Shown one piece after another: positions 35,716 to 43,302 of a DNA stretch of 64,000 nt. Position numbers and translations under genes: made by a program. How positions within the stretch are numbered: position 1 is the stretch's first letter; each line of letters opens with the position of its first letter. This DNA is from Marinifilaceae bacterium (GTDB taxonomy: Bacteria; Bacteroidota; Bacteroidia; Bacteroidales; Marinifilaceae), in contig JAFGYE010000037.1 in the NCBI GenBank assembly GCA_016936255.1, forward strand, positions 1 to 64,000, given 5' to 3'. The notes below the pieces were generated by a model. That model made no database searches, was not told the origin of the DNA, and saw only the letters and a list, made by a program, of their open reading frames with translations.

Positions 35716-37158
35716 TTATTGCGCTTTTTTGTTCAGTAGTAATCTATCGTAAAAATAGAGAGCAGTAACTGAGAAAAATCCGATGGCTAGTATCACATAC
35801 CAAATATTAGAAGGGTTATAGGTATTCCAAAGATACTGAGTGAGCTGGTTTTGATCCATTCCCATAAGTTCACCGGCTTTGTTGAAATAATCAGTTGCAC
35901 TAAAATCCTTGGATATTTCAGGAATTTGCAGTCCTCTTGCAGTAACTTCGCGAATCATTAAAGTTACTTTGTCGGACATGCTTCCATAAATATTTCCAGA
36001 GATAACACCACCTATTGTACTACCTGCAAATACGGGTAAAAATGAGCATCCCATATAAAGTCCAACTTTATCCTTAGGAGCTATTCGCCCAATGTATTCG
36101 GTAATTTTTGGAGAACTGGCCATTTCCCCAACCGAGAAGATGAAGATTGCAAGAATTACAAAAAGAACGTTTTGTGTTAGCAGGGTGAGTCCCATTCCAA
36201 TTGTACAGATAAGAATTCCGCCCATCATTGCCTGCAGAGGTTTCCATCTCATTACAATTGTAGAGATGATTATTTGGAAGATAATAATAAACATGGCATC
36301 GAAATTCGTGATGAATTCTGCGTCCATTTGACCGTTAGTTCCATAAGTTTCGGTTACCGCAGGCATAAAGCTTTCGAAAAAGTGATAGACGCTTGAAGTG
36401 TCTACCCATTGGGCAATAAATACTGGCAACGTGAAGAATAATTGATAGTACATACTCCAAAATGCAGCAACCAAAAGAAGGAAAATTACAAACTTAACAT
36501 CGCTGAGGGCTTTGCCAATATTGCTGAATACAGTAGCGATTGCGGCTCCAATGGATTCATTTTTAACTTCACGCTCCGGCTCCTTGTAAAATAATATCAG
36601 AATAAAATTGATTAAAATGATACCGGCAGATATGTAAAAAACGGTTGTGTATCCACTGTCTTTGTAAGCAAGAGTAACTAATGGTCCAATAAATGCACCA
36701 ATATTAACCATCATATAAAAAATTCCAAAGCCAATCGATGAGGTTTCTTCGTTGGTAGTTTTTGCAACCGTCGCTGAAATAATAGGTTTAAAAAGTGCGG
36801 CACCTAATGCTAAATAAAGGTACATGGCAAATACTCCGGCAAATGTGTCAAAAAGAGGAAGTGCTATAAATGCAGTGCTGTAAATAACAAATGAAATAGC
36901 TAAAACCAGCTTGTATCCGTATTTGTCGGCTATTGCACCTGTAATTACAGGAAGGAAATACAGAATTCCTGTTCCCACTCCCATAATCGTTCCTTTTTCT
37001 GCCTGAGATAAACCTAGTGCGCCGATGTCAGTTGATCCGGTAAGGTAATTTGCAAAAAGCATGAAAAAACCATACCAGGCCCATCTTTCGAATAGTTCTA
37101 TGGTGTTTGCAACCCAGAAGGTTTTTGGAAATTTTTTAAAGATACTTGTTGAGCTCAT
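35716..37158 (-). CDS. MFS transporter of the POT/PTR (proton-coupled peptide) type
   Basis: This 480-residue membrane protein shows the POT-family start motif ELFERWAWYGFFMLFANYLT (helix 1) and the second POT region ALGAALFKPIISATVAKT in place of the usual FKPNIS motif. About twelve to fourteen hydrophobic helices can be counted, with a long periplasmic or loop region around 245-285. Family members import di- and tripeptides or nitrate with protons. The divergence from the exact POT motifs leaves the substrate open. It lies 26 bases downstream of a PAP2 phosphatase gene on the same strand and may be co-transcribed with it. Confidence 0.85.
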   Translation of the reverse strand: MSSTSIFKKFPKTFWVANTIELFERWAWYGFFMLFANYLTGSTDIGALGLSQAEKGTIMGVGTGILYFLPVITGAIADKYGYKLVLAISFVIYSTAFIALPLFDTFAGVFAMYLYLALGAALFKPIISATVAKTTNEETSSIGFGIFYMMVNIGAFIGPLVTLAYKDSGYTTVFYISAGIILINFILILFYKEPEREVKNESIGAAIATVFSNIGKALSDVKFVIFLLLVAAFWSMYYQLFFTLPVFIAQWVDTSSVYHFFESFMPAVTETYGTNGQMDAEFITNFDAMFIIIFQIIISTIVMRWKPLQAMMGGILICTIGMGLTLLTQNVLFVILAIFIFSVGEMASSPKITEYIGRIAPKDKVGLYMGCSFLPVFAGSTIGGVISGNIYGSMSDKVTLMIREVTARGLQIPEISKDFSATDYFNKAGELMGMDQNQLTQYLWNTYNPSNIWYVILAIGFFSVTALYFYDRLLLNKKAQ

Positions 37159-37184
37159 GATGCTGATTTTGGGGTGTAGTTAGT

Positions 37185-37928
37185 TTAAAATTTTATAACA
37201 ATTCCGTTTCCATCGAAAATGACAGATTGGTTTTTTCTTTTGTGAAAATAGAGGCCTGCAAAATAGCCAATTCCTCCTCCCAAAACAACATCGGAAAACC
37301 AATGCCTGTTTCGGGACATTCTGGCAAAGCTCACAGATGCTGGAATCACGTAGATCCACTTGCTGTATTCTTCGGCAAAAGGAGTGAATACTGCCCAGGA
37401 TACAAAAGCGTGTCCGGAAGGGAATGATTTTGTTTCGTTGCTGGTTCCTCCAAAAGCATTAAAATGCATATTTCCTCTGTTTAAGGATGGTCTGGAGCGA
37501 CCGGCTATTATTTTTGTGCCTTCGGTTAAGATTGCGGCAGTGATTAAAGCTTTTCCTGAGTTGAGCGCAGTAGTTGAAAGCCTTTCATCCTTAATTGCTG
37601 TGCCAATAAGCCAGGTCGCAAATGTGGCAGGAGCAATGTATTTCTTCTCACCAAATTCATTAAAGATATTGGTGTAGGAATCTAAAAAGGAATTTTGATT
37701 TAATTTTAAGCGCTTGTTCGCCCATTCGTCGAGTAGAAATGAGGTGCCTAATAGTCCGCCAAACACCAACAGATTTTCTTTATTAAAAACCTTTTTGCCT
37801 AATCCAGGATTTAGCCGGGTTTTATGAAATGTAATTGTTGTATCAATTTTTACCTGAGTATATCCATGAGTTGGGATACTAGAAAGTATGATCAAACAAA
37901 GAAATAGCGATAACGAATAGTGTTTCAA
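37185..37928 (-). CDS. PAP2-family membrane-associated phosphatase
   Basis: This 247-residue protein has a signal-like N-terminus (MKHYSLSLFLCLIILSSIPT). The three PAP2 active-site blocks are present: KIIAGRSRPSLNRG, SFPSGHAFVSWAVF and MSRNRHWFSDVVLG (catalytic His pair and Arg). It probably dephosphorylates a lipid phosphate such as undecaprenyl-pyrophosphate or phosphatidic acid on the periplasmic side. The substrate is not known. It leads the transporter gene by 26 bases. Confidence 0.92.
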   Translation of the reverse strand: MKHYSLSLFLCLIILSSIPTHGYTQVKIDTTITFHKTRLNPGLGKKVFNKENLLVFGGLLGTSFLLDEWANKRLKLNQNSFLDSYTNIFNEFGEKKYIAPATFATWLIGTAIKDERLSTTALNSGKALITAAILTEGTKIIAGRSRPSLNRGNMHFNAFGGTSNETKSFPSGHAFVSWAVFTPFAEEYSKWIYVIPASVSFARMSRNRHWFSDVVLGGGIGYFAGLYFHKRKNQSVIFDGNGIVIKF

Positions 37929-37993
37929 GGTCTGGAATTTTTCAATTCCAACAAAAATAGAAGAAAATTTTGGATCGGGGGTACTTAAAAATG

Positions 37994-38023
37994 AAAAAAG
38001 CCACCTACAATGGATGGCTTTTT
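37994..38023 (-). terminator. Terminator after the decayed tRNA-Asn (duplicate of the array terminator)
   Basis: The hairpin AAGCCATCC...GGTGGCTT with six T on the minus strand is nearly identical to the hairpin behind the intact tRNA-Asn array at 38450-38478, differing mainly in the loop. It shows that the tRNA 3' half and its terminator were copied together. Confidence 0.8.
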
Positions 38024-38024
38024 G

Positions 38025-38080
38025 CTCCCTCTCTGGGACTTGAACCTATCCCGACTCGTCGGGACTGATTAACAGTCAGG
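38025..38080 (-). pseudogene. Decayed tRNA-Asn (3' half only)
   Basis: On the minus strand this segment retains the tRNA-Asn anticodon arm (CTGACTGTTAATCAG, anticodon GTT), most of the T arm (TAGGTTCAAGTCC) and the acceptor 3' strand (AGAGGGAG). The whole 5' half (acceptor 5' strand and D arm) is missing, and a 15-base palindromic insert (CCCGAC-GA-GTCGGG) separates the anticodon arm from the T arm. It cannot fold as a tRNA. The stop codon of the GIY-YIG gene falls in its anticodon loop. Confidence 0.88.
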
Positions 38081-38383
38081 TGTTGATGATGATGATGATA
38101 TTGTTAGAAGATCACAAAACAGTTGTTGGCCTACCTCTGGATCCAGTAATTGTTCAAGATATTTTCGGCTTTTCATTTTCTTGATTTTTTGTTCAATTTT
38201 TAAAGCAAGAGTTTTGTTGTTGCCAACTTTAAATGCTTTTTTAAGAATCCATGGTCTGTGTTTAGAGGTATAACTTGTTCGTATAGGGTTGTTATGCATG
38301 AAAATCCGCTTGGAAACATCTTCGGTACATCCTAGATAGTATTTGTCTGATGAAGGAGAGTATAAAATATATATGAAATACAT
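38069..38383 (-). CDS. GIY-YIG nuclease-family protein ending inside a tRNA remnant
   Basis: This 104-residue single-domain protein contains the motif pair YFIYILYS (residues 2-9) and KYYLG (14-18), the catalytic Arg26 in DVSKRIFMHN and the catalytic Glu64 in ALKIEQKI. It matches the small stand-alone (UPF0213/YhbQ-like) group, whose targets are largely unknown. Its last residues come from an ATC/TCA microsatellite (SSSSS), and the codons ACA CCT GAC TGT TAA are the anticodon arm of a decayed tRNA-Asn. The gene thus sits between an intact tRNA-Asn array and a duplicate of the tRNA 3' half, as expected of a small cassette inserted at a tRNA gene. Whether it is mobile or active is unproved. Confidence 0.88.
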   Translation of the reverse strand: MYFIYILYSPSSDKYYLGCTEDVSKRIFMHNNPIRTSYTSKHRPWILKKAFKVGNNKTLALKIEQKIKKMKSRKYLEQLLDPEVGQQLFCDLLTISSSSSTPDC

Positions 38384-38449
38384 ATAACTAAATTAGGGAA
38401 ATTTTTGGATCAAGTCGAAAAGTTGTGGGAAAGAAAAGTTAAGGATACG

Positions 38450-38478
38450 AAAAAAGCCACCCAAATGGATGGCTTTTT
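38450..38478 (-). terminator. Terminator of the tRNA-Asn array
   Basis: On the minus strand the hairpin AAAAGCCATCC/GGGTGGCTTTT with a short ATTT loop and a T run starts directly after the last tRNA-Asn. Confidence 0.85.
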
Positions 38479-38479
38479 G

Positions 38480-38553
38480 CTCCCTCTCTAGGACTTGAAC
38501 CTAGGACCCTCTGATTAACAGTCAGATGCTCTAACCAACTGAGCTAAGAAGGA
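38480..38553 (-). tRNA. tRNA-Asn (GTT), copy 1 (last in the array)
   Basis: This 74-base cloverleaf on the minus strand has acceptor stem TCCTTCT/AGAGGGA, D arm GCTC...GAGC, anticodon stem-loop TCTGA-CTGTTAA-TCAGA with anticodon GTT, T arm CTAGG-TTCAAGT-CCTAG and discriminator G. CCA is not encoded. It is identical to the other two copies. Confidence 0.97.
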
Positions 38554-38601
38554 ATACTCTGCTAAACTTATTTTAAAAGCATTTAGCCTGCTTTTTTTTT
38601 G

Positions 38602-38675
38602 CTCCCTCTCTAGGACTTGAACCTAGGACCCTCTGATTAACAGTCAGATGCTCTAACCAACTGAGCTAAGAAGGA
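38602..38675 (-). tRNA. tRNA-Asn (GTT), copy 2 (middle)
   Basis: Identical in sequence and structure to the copies on either side. The 48-base spacer to copy 1 and the 47-base spacer to copy 3 are also nearly the same, containing AAAGCA-GGCTAAA-TGCTTT, a small hairpin that may guide processing. Confidence 0.97.
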
Positions 38676-38722
38676 ATACTTTGCTAAAATTGTTTTGAAA
38701 GCATTTAGCCTGCTTTTTTTTG

Positions 38723-38796
38723 CTCCCTCTCTAGGACTTGAACCTAGGACCCTCTGATTAACAGTCAGATGCTCTAACCAACTGAGCTAAGAAGGA
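38723..38796 (-). tRNA. tRNA-Asn (GTT), copy 3 (first in the array)
   Basis: Identical tRNA-Asn, the most promoter-proximal copy on the minus strand. The three copies form a tandem array with a period of about 121-122 bases and are transcribed from the promoter at 38862-38893. Confidence 0.97.
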
Positions 38797-38861
38797 GTAT
38801 AACTCCAAAACTTTCTTCTGAGTTGCACGAATGACGTACATTCTAGAGGAAAATTGCGATG

Positions 38862-38893
38862 CAAAACTAATAGGATTTGTTCAATAATACAAC
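38862..38893 (-). promoter_or_regulatory. Promoter of the tRNA-Asn array
   Basis: On the minus strand GTTG, a 20-base spacer and TAGTTTTG agree with the Bacteroidota consensus. The -7 box lies about 65 bases before the first tRNA. Confidence 0.65.
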
Positions 38894-39106
38894 ATCTTCT
38901 GGAATATTTTTTCAAAAAAATGATTTTTTTCATCTGAATTCAATTTGTTGTTATCTAGACGCAATGGCTATATGATTGTTTTTCAATGATTGAGTTTTGT
39001 GAGATGAGTTGGTTTGGAAAGAAAATTATTTGATCAAAAACTGAATTTGACAATAAGGAGTAATAAAAAAACAGTTTTTGAAAAAGCCAGAAGCGAAATT
39101 TTATTG
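38894..39106. other. Intergenic region between the tRNA-Asn array promoter and kbl
   Basis: AT-rich divergent region with no gene. The kbl promoter must lie here or just downstream; only the -7 box at 39107-39114 is recognisable. Confidence 0.4.
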
Positions 39107-39114
39107 TAATTTTG
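39107..39114 (+). promoter_or_regulatory. -7 box (TAATTTTG) for kbl
   Basis: This box matches TAnnTTTG and lies 55 bases upstream of the kbl ATG. A -33 TTTG at the right spacing is not seen. Confidence 0.5.
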
Positions 39115-39168
39115 GCTTCAAATTGTGAATATTCTCAAACAATAAATACATATAAACAACAAACACTC

Positions 39169-40359
39169 ATGTACGGAAAATTCAAAGATTATTTGGCAGA
39201 GGAAATTCAGTCTATAAAAGATGCAGGCCTTTATAAAAACGAAAGAGTTATAACAACTCCGCAGGGTGCAGAAATTAAAGTAAGTACTGGCAACACAGTA
39301 TTGAATTTTTGCGCCAACAACTATTTAGGTTTGTCTTCTAATCCTCGTGTTATGGAAGGTGCTTCAAAAGCATTGAAGTCACATGGATATGGAATGTCAT
39401 CAGTTCGTTTTATTTGTGGTACAACTGATATTCACAAAGAATTGGAAGAAAAGATTGCTACTTTTTTTGGAACCGAAGATACCATATTGTATGCAGCGGC
39501 TTTTGATGCAAATGGCGGCGTTTTTGAACCATTATTCGATAAAGATGATGCAATTATCTCTGATGAGCTGAATCATGCTTCTATTATCGACGGGGTTCGC
39601 TTGTGTAAAGCTGCCAGATATCGTTACAAACACGCCGATATGGATGATTTGGAAGCTCAATTAAAAATTTCTCAGGCGCAGCGTTTTCGTATAATTGTTA
39701 CCGATGGAGTTTTTTCTATGGATGGTGACATCGCCAGATTAAATGAAATTTGTGATTTGGCAGATAAGTACAATGCATTAGTAATGGTTGATGATAGTCA
39801 TGCTTCCGGTTTTATTGGAGATACAGGAAGAGGAACTCACGAATACCATAATTGTATGGATCGTGTTGATATTATTACAAGTACATTAGGAAAAGCATTG
39901 GGTGGAGCTTTAGGAGGATTTACAACGGGTAAAGCGGAAATAATCGATATGCTGCGTCAAAGATCCCGTCCATATTTATTCTCGAATTCGCTTTCTCCTG
40001 TAATTGTAGGAGCTTCTTTAGCAGTGTTCGAAATGTTAACAGAATCTACAGAATTACGCGATAAGGTAATTTCAAATTCCAAATATTTCAGAGAAAGATT
40101 ATTGGCCGCCGGTTTTGATGTGAAACCTTCCGACTCGGCTATTAATGCTTTGATGTTGTACGATGCAGTACTATCACAACAATTTGCGGCTAAATTATTG
40201 GAAGAAGGTATTTACGTGATCGGATTTTATTATCCTGTTGTGGCAAAAGGACAGGCAAGAATAAGAATTCAACTTTCTGCGGCTCACACAAAAGAGCATT
40301 TGGATAAAGCTTTGGCAGCTTTCATAAAAATTGGAAAAGAATTAAAAGTAATTGAGTAA
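39169..40359 (+). CDS. kbl: Glycine C-acetyltransferase (2-amino-3-ketobutyrate CoA ligase)
   Basis: This 396-residue PLP enzyme converts 2-amino-3-ketobutyrate and CoA to glycine and acetyl-CoA in threonine breakdown. Family landmarks are VLNFCANNYLGLSSNPRVME, SSVRFICGTTDIHKELEEKI, VMVDDSHASGFIGDTGRGTH and the PLP lysine Lys242 in ITSTLGKALGGALGGFT. The ATG at 39169 gives the usual N-terminus MYGKFKDYLAEEI; an upstream in-frame ATG adds only 19 unrelated residues. Threonine dehydrogenase is not adjacent. Serine palmitoyltransferase-like relatives are excluded by the close fit to Kbl motifs. Confidence 0.96.
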   Translation: MYGKFKDYLAEEIQSIKDAGLYKNERVITTPQGAEIKVSTGNTVLNFCANNYLGLSSNPRVMEGASKALKSHGYGMSSVRFICGTTDIHKELEEKIATFFGTEDTILYAAAFDANGGVFEPLFDKDDAIISDELNHASIIDGVRLCKAARYRYKHADMDDLEAQLKISQAQRFRIIVTDGVFSMDGDIARLNEICDLADKYNALVMVDDSHASGFIGDTGRGTHEYHNCMDRVDIITSTLGKALGGALGGFTTGKAEIIDMLRQRSRPYLFSNSLSPVIVGASLAVFEMLTESTELRDKVISNSKYFRERLLAAGFDVKPSDSAINALMLYDAVLSQQFAAKLLEEGIYVIGFYYPVVAKGQARIRIQLSAAHTKEHLDKALAAFIKIGKELKVIE

Positions 40360-40378
40360 ATTCAATTTAAGATATAGG

Positions 40379-40409
40379 AAATGGGAGCCAATTCGGTTCC
40401 CATTTTTTT
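40379..40409 (+). terminator. Terminator of kbl
   Basis: The stem ATGGGAGCC/GGTTCCCAT with a five-base loop and a T run, 20 bases after the kbl stop. Confidence 0.88.
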
Positions 40410-40446
40410 GTATTTTAGTGGCTGATAAATTTTAAAAATAGAATCG

Positions 40447-41106
40447 ATGAGGTTTAAATCTACTATATTTTTCCTGTTGGCAATTGGTATTTGTTCCGCT
40501 GGGAAAGCTCAATACTACAAAGAAAAGGAATTGTTAGTCGGGGCTTCAGTAGGCTATCAGTATCCTTTGGGTGATTTTGGAGATCAAGCAAAAGGAGGAC
40601 CAGCATTTAGGGTAACCGGTCAGATGATGCTGAATAAAAAAATAGGCGTGGGTGCCGAGATTGCTTACAGTATATTAGGACAGGATAATTTTTGGAATGG
40701 TAATCATTTTGGAAATTACGATGTGAATTACAATATTGCATCGGCCCAGTTTAAAGGGTCTTATTTTTTTGATAGTTGGGATCGGGATTTTCGACCGTAC
40801 ACATCGCTTGCTTTTGGTTATTTCCATTATCAAAACAGCATTAGCTTTGTTTCGACATCGGTTGGGAGCTTAAATCAGAAGAGAACAATTAAAGAAAATA
40901 AAGTTGGCTTAACACCAATTATTGGCTTTTTGTATCATCTTTCCGAGGATTGGAGTTTTGATGTAAATTTGAGATACACTTATATTCCGGATTTCCCGGA
41001 AACTGTAACTGCAAAAGATGAAAATGGAGATCCGTATCAATATTTTCTTGGATTTGATAAGGTTTCTCTTCCCGAATTATCTATCGGATTGTTTTACCAT
41101 TTTTAA
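40447..41106 (+). CDS. Small outer-membrane beta-barrel protein
   Basis: This 219-residue protein has a signal peptide ending GKAQ and eight or so amphipathic strands (LLVGASVGYQYPLGDFG, IGVGAEIAYSIL, WSFDVNLRYTYI). It ends in the aromatic LSIGLFYHF, the C-terminal signal for Bam-mediated insertion. It resembles the OmpW/opacity-like porin superfamily, but no function can be assigned. Its TAA stop overlaps that of the convergent kinase gene by four bases (TTAA). Confidence 0.88.
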   Translation: MRFKSTIFFLLAIGICSAGKAQYYKEKELLVGASVGYQYPLGDFGDQAKGGPAFRVTGQMMLNKKIGVGAEIAYSILGQDNFWNGNHFGNYDVNYNIASAQFKGSYFFDSWDRDFRPYTSLAFGYFHYQNSISFVSTSVGSLNQKRTIKENKVGLTPIIGFLYHLSEDWSFDVNLRYTYIPDFPETVTAKDENGDPYQYFLGFDKVSLPELSIGLFYHF

Positions 41107-41717
41107 AACAATCCGTGAATTTGAGCCTCTACCTTATCCATAATGCTGTTTAAATCTTCCGGATTATCCAGGAAATCAATATTGTCAGCATCAACAATTA
41201 ATAGCTTGCCGCGATTGTAATTCTGAATCCATGTTTCGTATCTGGCATTCAGGTTTTTTAAGTAATCCAGACGGATGGTTTCTTCGTAATTGCGGCCTCT
41301 TTTCTGAATTTGATTGACCAATGTAGGAACAGACGATCGCAAATAGATTAGCAAATCAGGAGCTTGAACCATAGATCCCATTAATTCGAACAGGTTGTTG
41401 TAATTTTTAAAATCGCGTTGCGACATCAAACCCATATCAAATAAATTCGGAGCAAAAATCATGGCATCTTCATAAATGGTACGATCCTGAATTACATTTT
41501 TTCCCGCCTTACGGATTTCCATAATTTGGTTGAACCGACTTTTTAGAAAGTAAATTTGAAGATTGAACGACCATCGTTTCATGTCATCGTAAAAATCATT
41601 TAAATAGGGGTTCTCGTCAACGTCCTCGTAATGAGCCTCCCATCCATATTGTTTTGCAAGCAGTTCGGTAAGGGTAGTTTTACCAGAGCCAATGTTTCCA
41701 GCTATTGCGATATGCAT
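41103..41717 (-). CDS. Deoxynucleoside kinase (tandem copy A)
   Basis: This 204-residue dNK-family enzyme phosphorylates a deoxynucleoside for salvage. It has a P-loop GNIGSGKTT (residues 7-15), the region EDVDENPYLNDFYDDMKRWS, the DRTIYEDA motif and the lid region RGRNYEETIRLDYL. It is a close paralogue of the next gene, with the same length after start correction and similar motifs. Paired dNKs in other bacteria (dAK/dGK) form heterodimers with different base preference; the same may hold here. It is in the minus-strand group GH3, hypothetical, dNK, dNK. Confidence 0.95.
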   Translation of the reverse strand: MHIAIAGNIGSGKTTLTELLAKQYGWEAHYEDVDENPYLNDFYDDMKRWSFNLQIYFLKSRFNQIMEIRKAGKNVIQDRTIYEDAMIFAPNLFDMGLMSQRDFKNYNNLFELMGSMVQAPDLLIYLRSSVPTLVNQIQKRGRNYEETIRLDYLKNLNARYETWIQNYNRGKLLIVDADNIDFLDNPEDLNSIMDKVEAQIHGLF

Positions 41718-41812
41718 AATTTGAAAGAATTATCAGTTTTGAATTATAAATTCGGAATTGGATTTACAAGCCAGACAGTCTTAACTCGTAATTATCAATT
41801 CACAACTCCTTT
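41718..41812. repeat. Degenerate AT-rich filler between the two kinase genes
   Basis: Ninety-five bases with drifting repeats of AATTAT, GAATT and AATTC words and no gene. A similar drift (TTAATTATTAATTTTTAAC and relatives) occurs before the acylphosphatase gene. It may be a decayed repeat. Confidence 0.4.
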
Positions 41813-42427
41813 TTAAAAGAGTCCGTTTAGCTGAGCATCAATTTTGTTGATTACTTCACTTAAGTCTTTAGGGCTTTTCAGAAAATTAATGTTATCCACA
41901 TCAATAATCAGTAGTTTGCCATTTGCATACCCCGATATCCATGCCTCATAGCGCTCATTCAAACGTTTCAGATAGTCTAAGCGAATGGTTTCCTCGTAAT
42001 CGCGGCCACGTTCCTGAATATGACTTACCAGCGTTGGAATACTTGCGCGTAAGTAAATAAGCAGGTCTGGCGGTTGAATTAATGAACTCATGATGTTAAA
42101 AAGAGACAGATAGTTGTCAAAATCTCTTCTGGGCATTAAACTCATCGATTCCAGATTAGGAGCAAAAATATAGGCATCCTCGTAGATGGTTCTGTCCTGA
42201 ATGATGTCTTTGCCGGATTTGCGTAAGGACAAAACCTGGTTGAAACGACTATTTAAAAAATGAATCTGAAGAGCGAATGACCATCGTTTCATATCTTCGT
42301 AAAAATCATTTAAATATGGATTTTCATCAACATCTTCGAAATGAGCTTCCCATCCGTAGTGTTTAGCTAATAATCCGGCTAGTGTAGTTTTACCAGCTCC
42401 AATATTTCCGGCAACAGCAATGTGCAT
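41813..42427 (-). CDS. Deoxynucleoside kinase (tandem copy B)
   Basis: This 204-residue paralogue of the preceding kinase starts at MHIAVAGNIGAGKTTLAG (Met at 42427; ten extra codons upstream are dropped). It keeps the P-loop GNIGAGKTT, EDVDENPYLNDFYEDMKRWS, DRTIYEDA and RGRDYEETIRLDYL. The two proteins differ mainly in the residues around the substrate pocket and surface, so their base specificities may differ. The two copies clearly arose by tandem duplication. Confidence 0.95.
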   Translation of the reverse strand: MHIAVAGNIGAGKTTLAGLLAKHYGWEAHFEDVDENPYLNDFYEDMKRWSFALQIHFLNSRFNQVLSLRKSGKDIIQDRTIYEDAYIFAPNLESMSLMPRRDFDNYLSLFNIMSSLIQPPDLLIYLRASIPTLVSHIQERGRDYEETIRLDYLKRLNERYEAWISGYANGKLLIIDVDNINFLKSPKDLSEVINKIDAQLNGLF

Positions 42428-42525
42428 ATTTATGTTTACTTTGTGTGAAAAAGGCAACTAAAATTAAGAATATTTTTCAGGAATTCAATTGGAAAAAACA
42501 CCAACAAATTGCAGGTTATTTTTAA

Positions 42526-43296
42526 TCAGAGTGTTAGTACTTTAATTGATATTGACTTTTTATTGGAGACATACAAATTGTTGCTTTGGATGGTAAGCTG
42601 AGCATCTTTTGAATCTTTTAAATTGAAAATTAATTTGTCTTCTTTAGCCATTGGCTGAAAGGAATAAATGCCTGATTCCGTTGTGTATAGAAGTGTGTTT
42701 TTGGATATTTGGAAATTTTTGATTCCCGGCAGTGAAATTTTTCTCTTGAATTGGCCGTTTCGATCTAAATTCAGAATTCCCATTTCCGGATAAAGGAAGT
42801 ACAAATCGTTGTTGTATTCCAGCATTTTATCAGGAATACAATTCTGATAAAAAGTGTTCATTAAGATGCTTTGATTTATTATTTTACCATTCTCTGAAAT
42901 ATGAATTGCCTGATTGTCATCTGAATTATAAATCCAAAAGCCACCATTTGCAGAGGAGCAAACCAATTCGGTTTCGTTATCCGAAAATGCAAATAAATCA
43001 ATTTCGCTGCCAATTTCTGCAAGATTACGGTCCAGAAATAATATTTGATTAAAATCATCGTAGAAAACCAGTATTCGAAGTGGGTTCGATACATCAATAT
43101 GGCGGATAGAACCCAGCATGGAATTAGAAAAAACGGCCAATTTCTCTCCCTTTGAATTGAATTCAATTAGTTCACACTTATTCACAGCAAATATATTGCC
43201 GAGGTAATCCACGGAAATAAAATCATGGATCTGATTGATCTGAACATTATTTTGTGCAGGAAACACAAGAATGAGCCAAAGAAGGAATTGCAGCAT
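42526..43296 (-). CDS. Hypothetical protein, possible beta-propeller, with signal peptide
   Basis: I do not recognise this 256-residue protein. It has a hydrophobic N-terminus (MLQFLLWLILVFPAQ), probably a signal peptide, and then repeated strands of similar length (FISVDYLGNIFAVNKCELIEFN, LVCSSANGGFWIYNSDDN, NDLYFLYPEMGILNLDRNG). This is the pattern of a small beta-propeller or repeated beta-sandwich. It starts 6 bases after the GH3-family gene and precedes the kinase pair, so it is in the same unit. No catalytic residues can be pointed out. Confidence 0.7.
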   Translation of the reverse strand: MLQFLLWLILVFPAQNNVQINQIHDFISVDYLGNIFAVNKCELIEFNSKGEKLAVFSNSMLGSIRHIDVSNPLRILVFYDDFNQILFLDRNLAEIGSEIDLFAFSDNETELVCSSANGGFWIYNSDDNQAIHISENGKIINQSILMNTFYQNCIPDKMLEYNNDLYFLYPEMGILNLDRNGQFKRKISLPGIKNFQISKNTLLYTTESGIYSFQPMAKEDKLIFNLKDSKDAQLTIQSNNLYVSNKKSISIKVLTL

Positions 43297-43302
43297 AAAC
43301 GA

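Noticed and set aside
38480-38796. Evenly spaced repeats that could be mistaken for a CRISPR array
   Set aside because: The repeats are complete tRNA-Asn genes with near-identical spacers, not short repeats with unique spacers.
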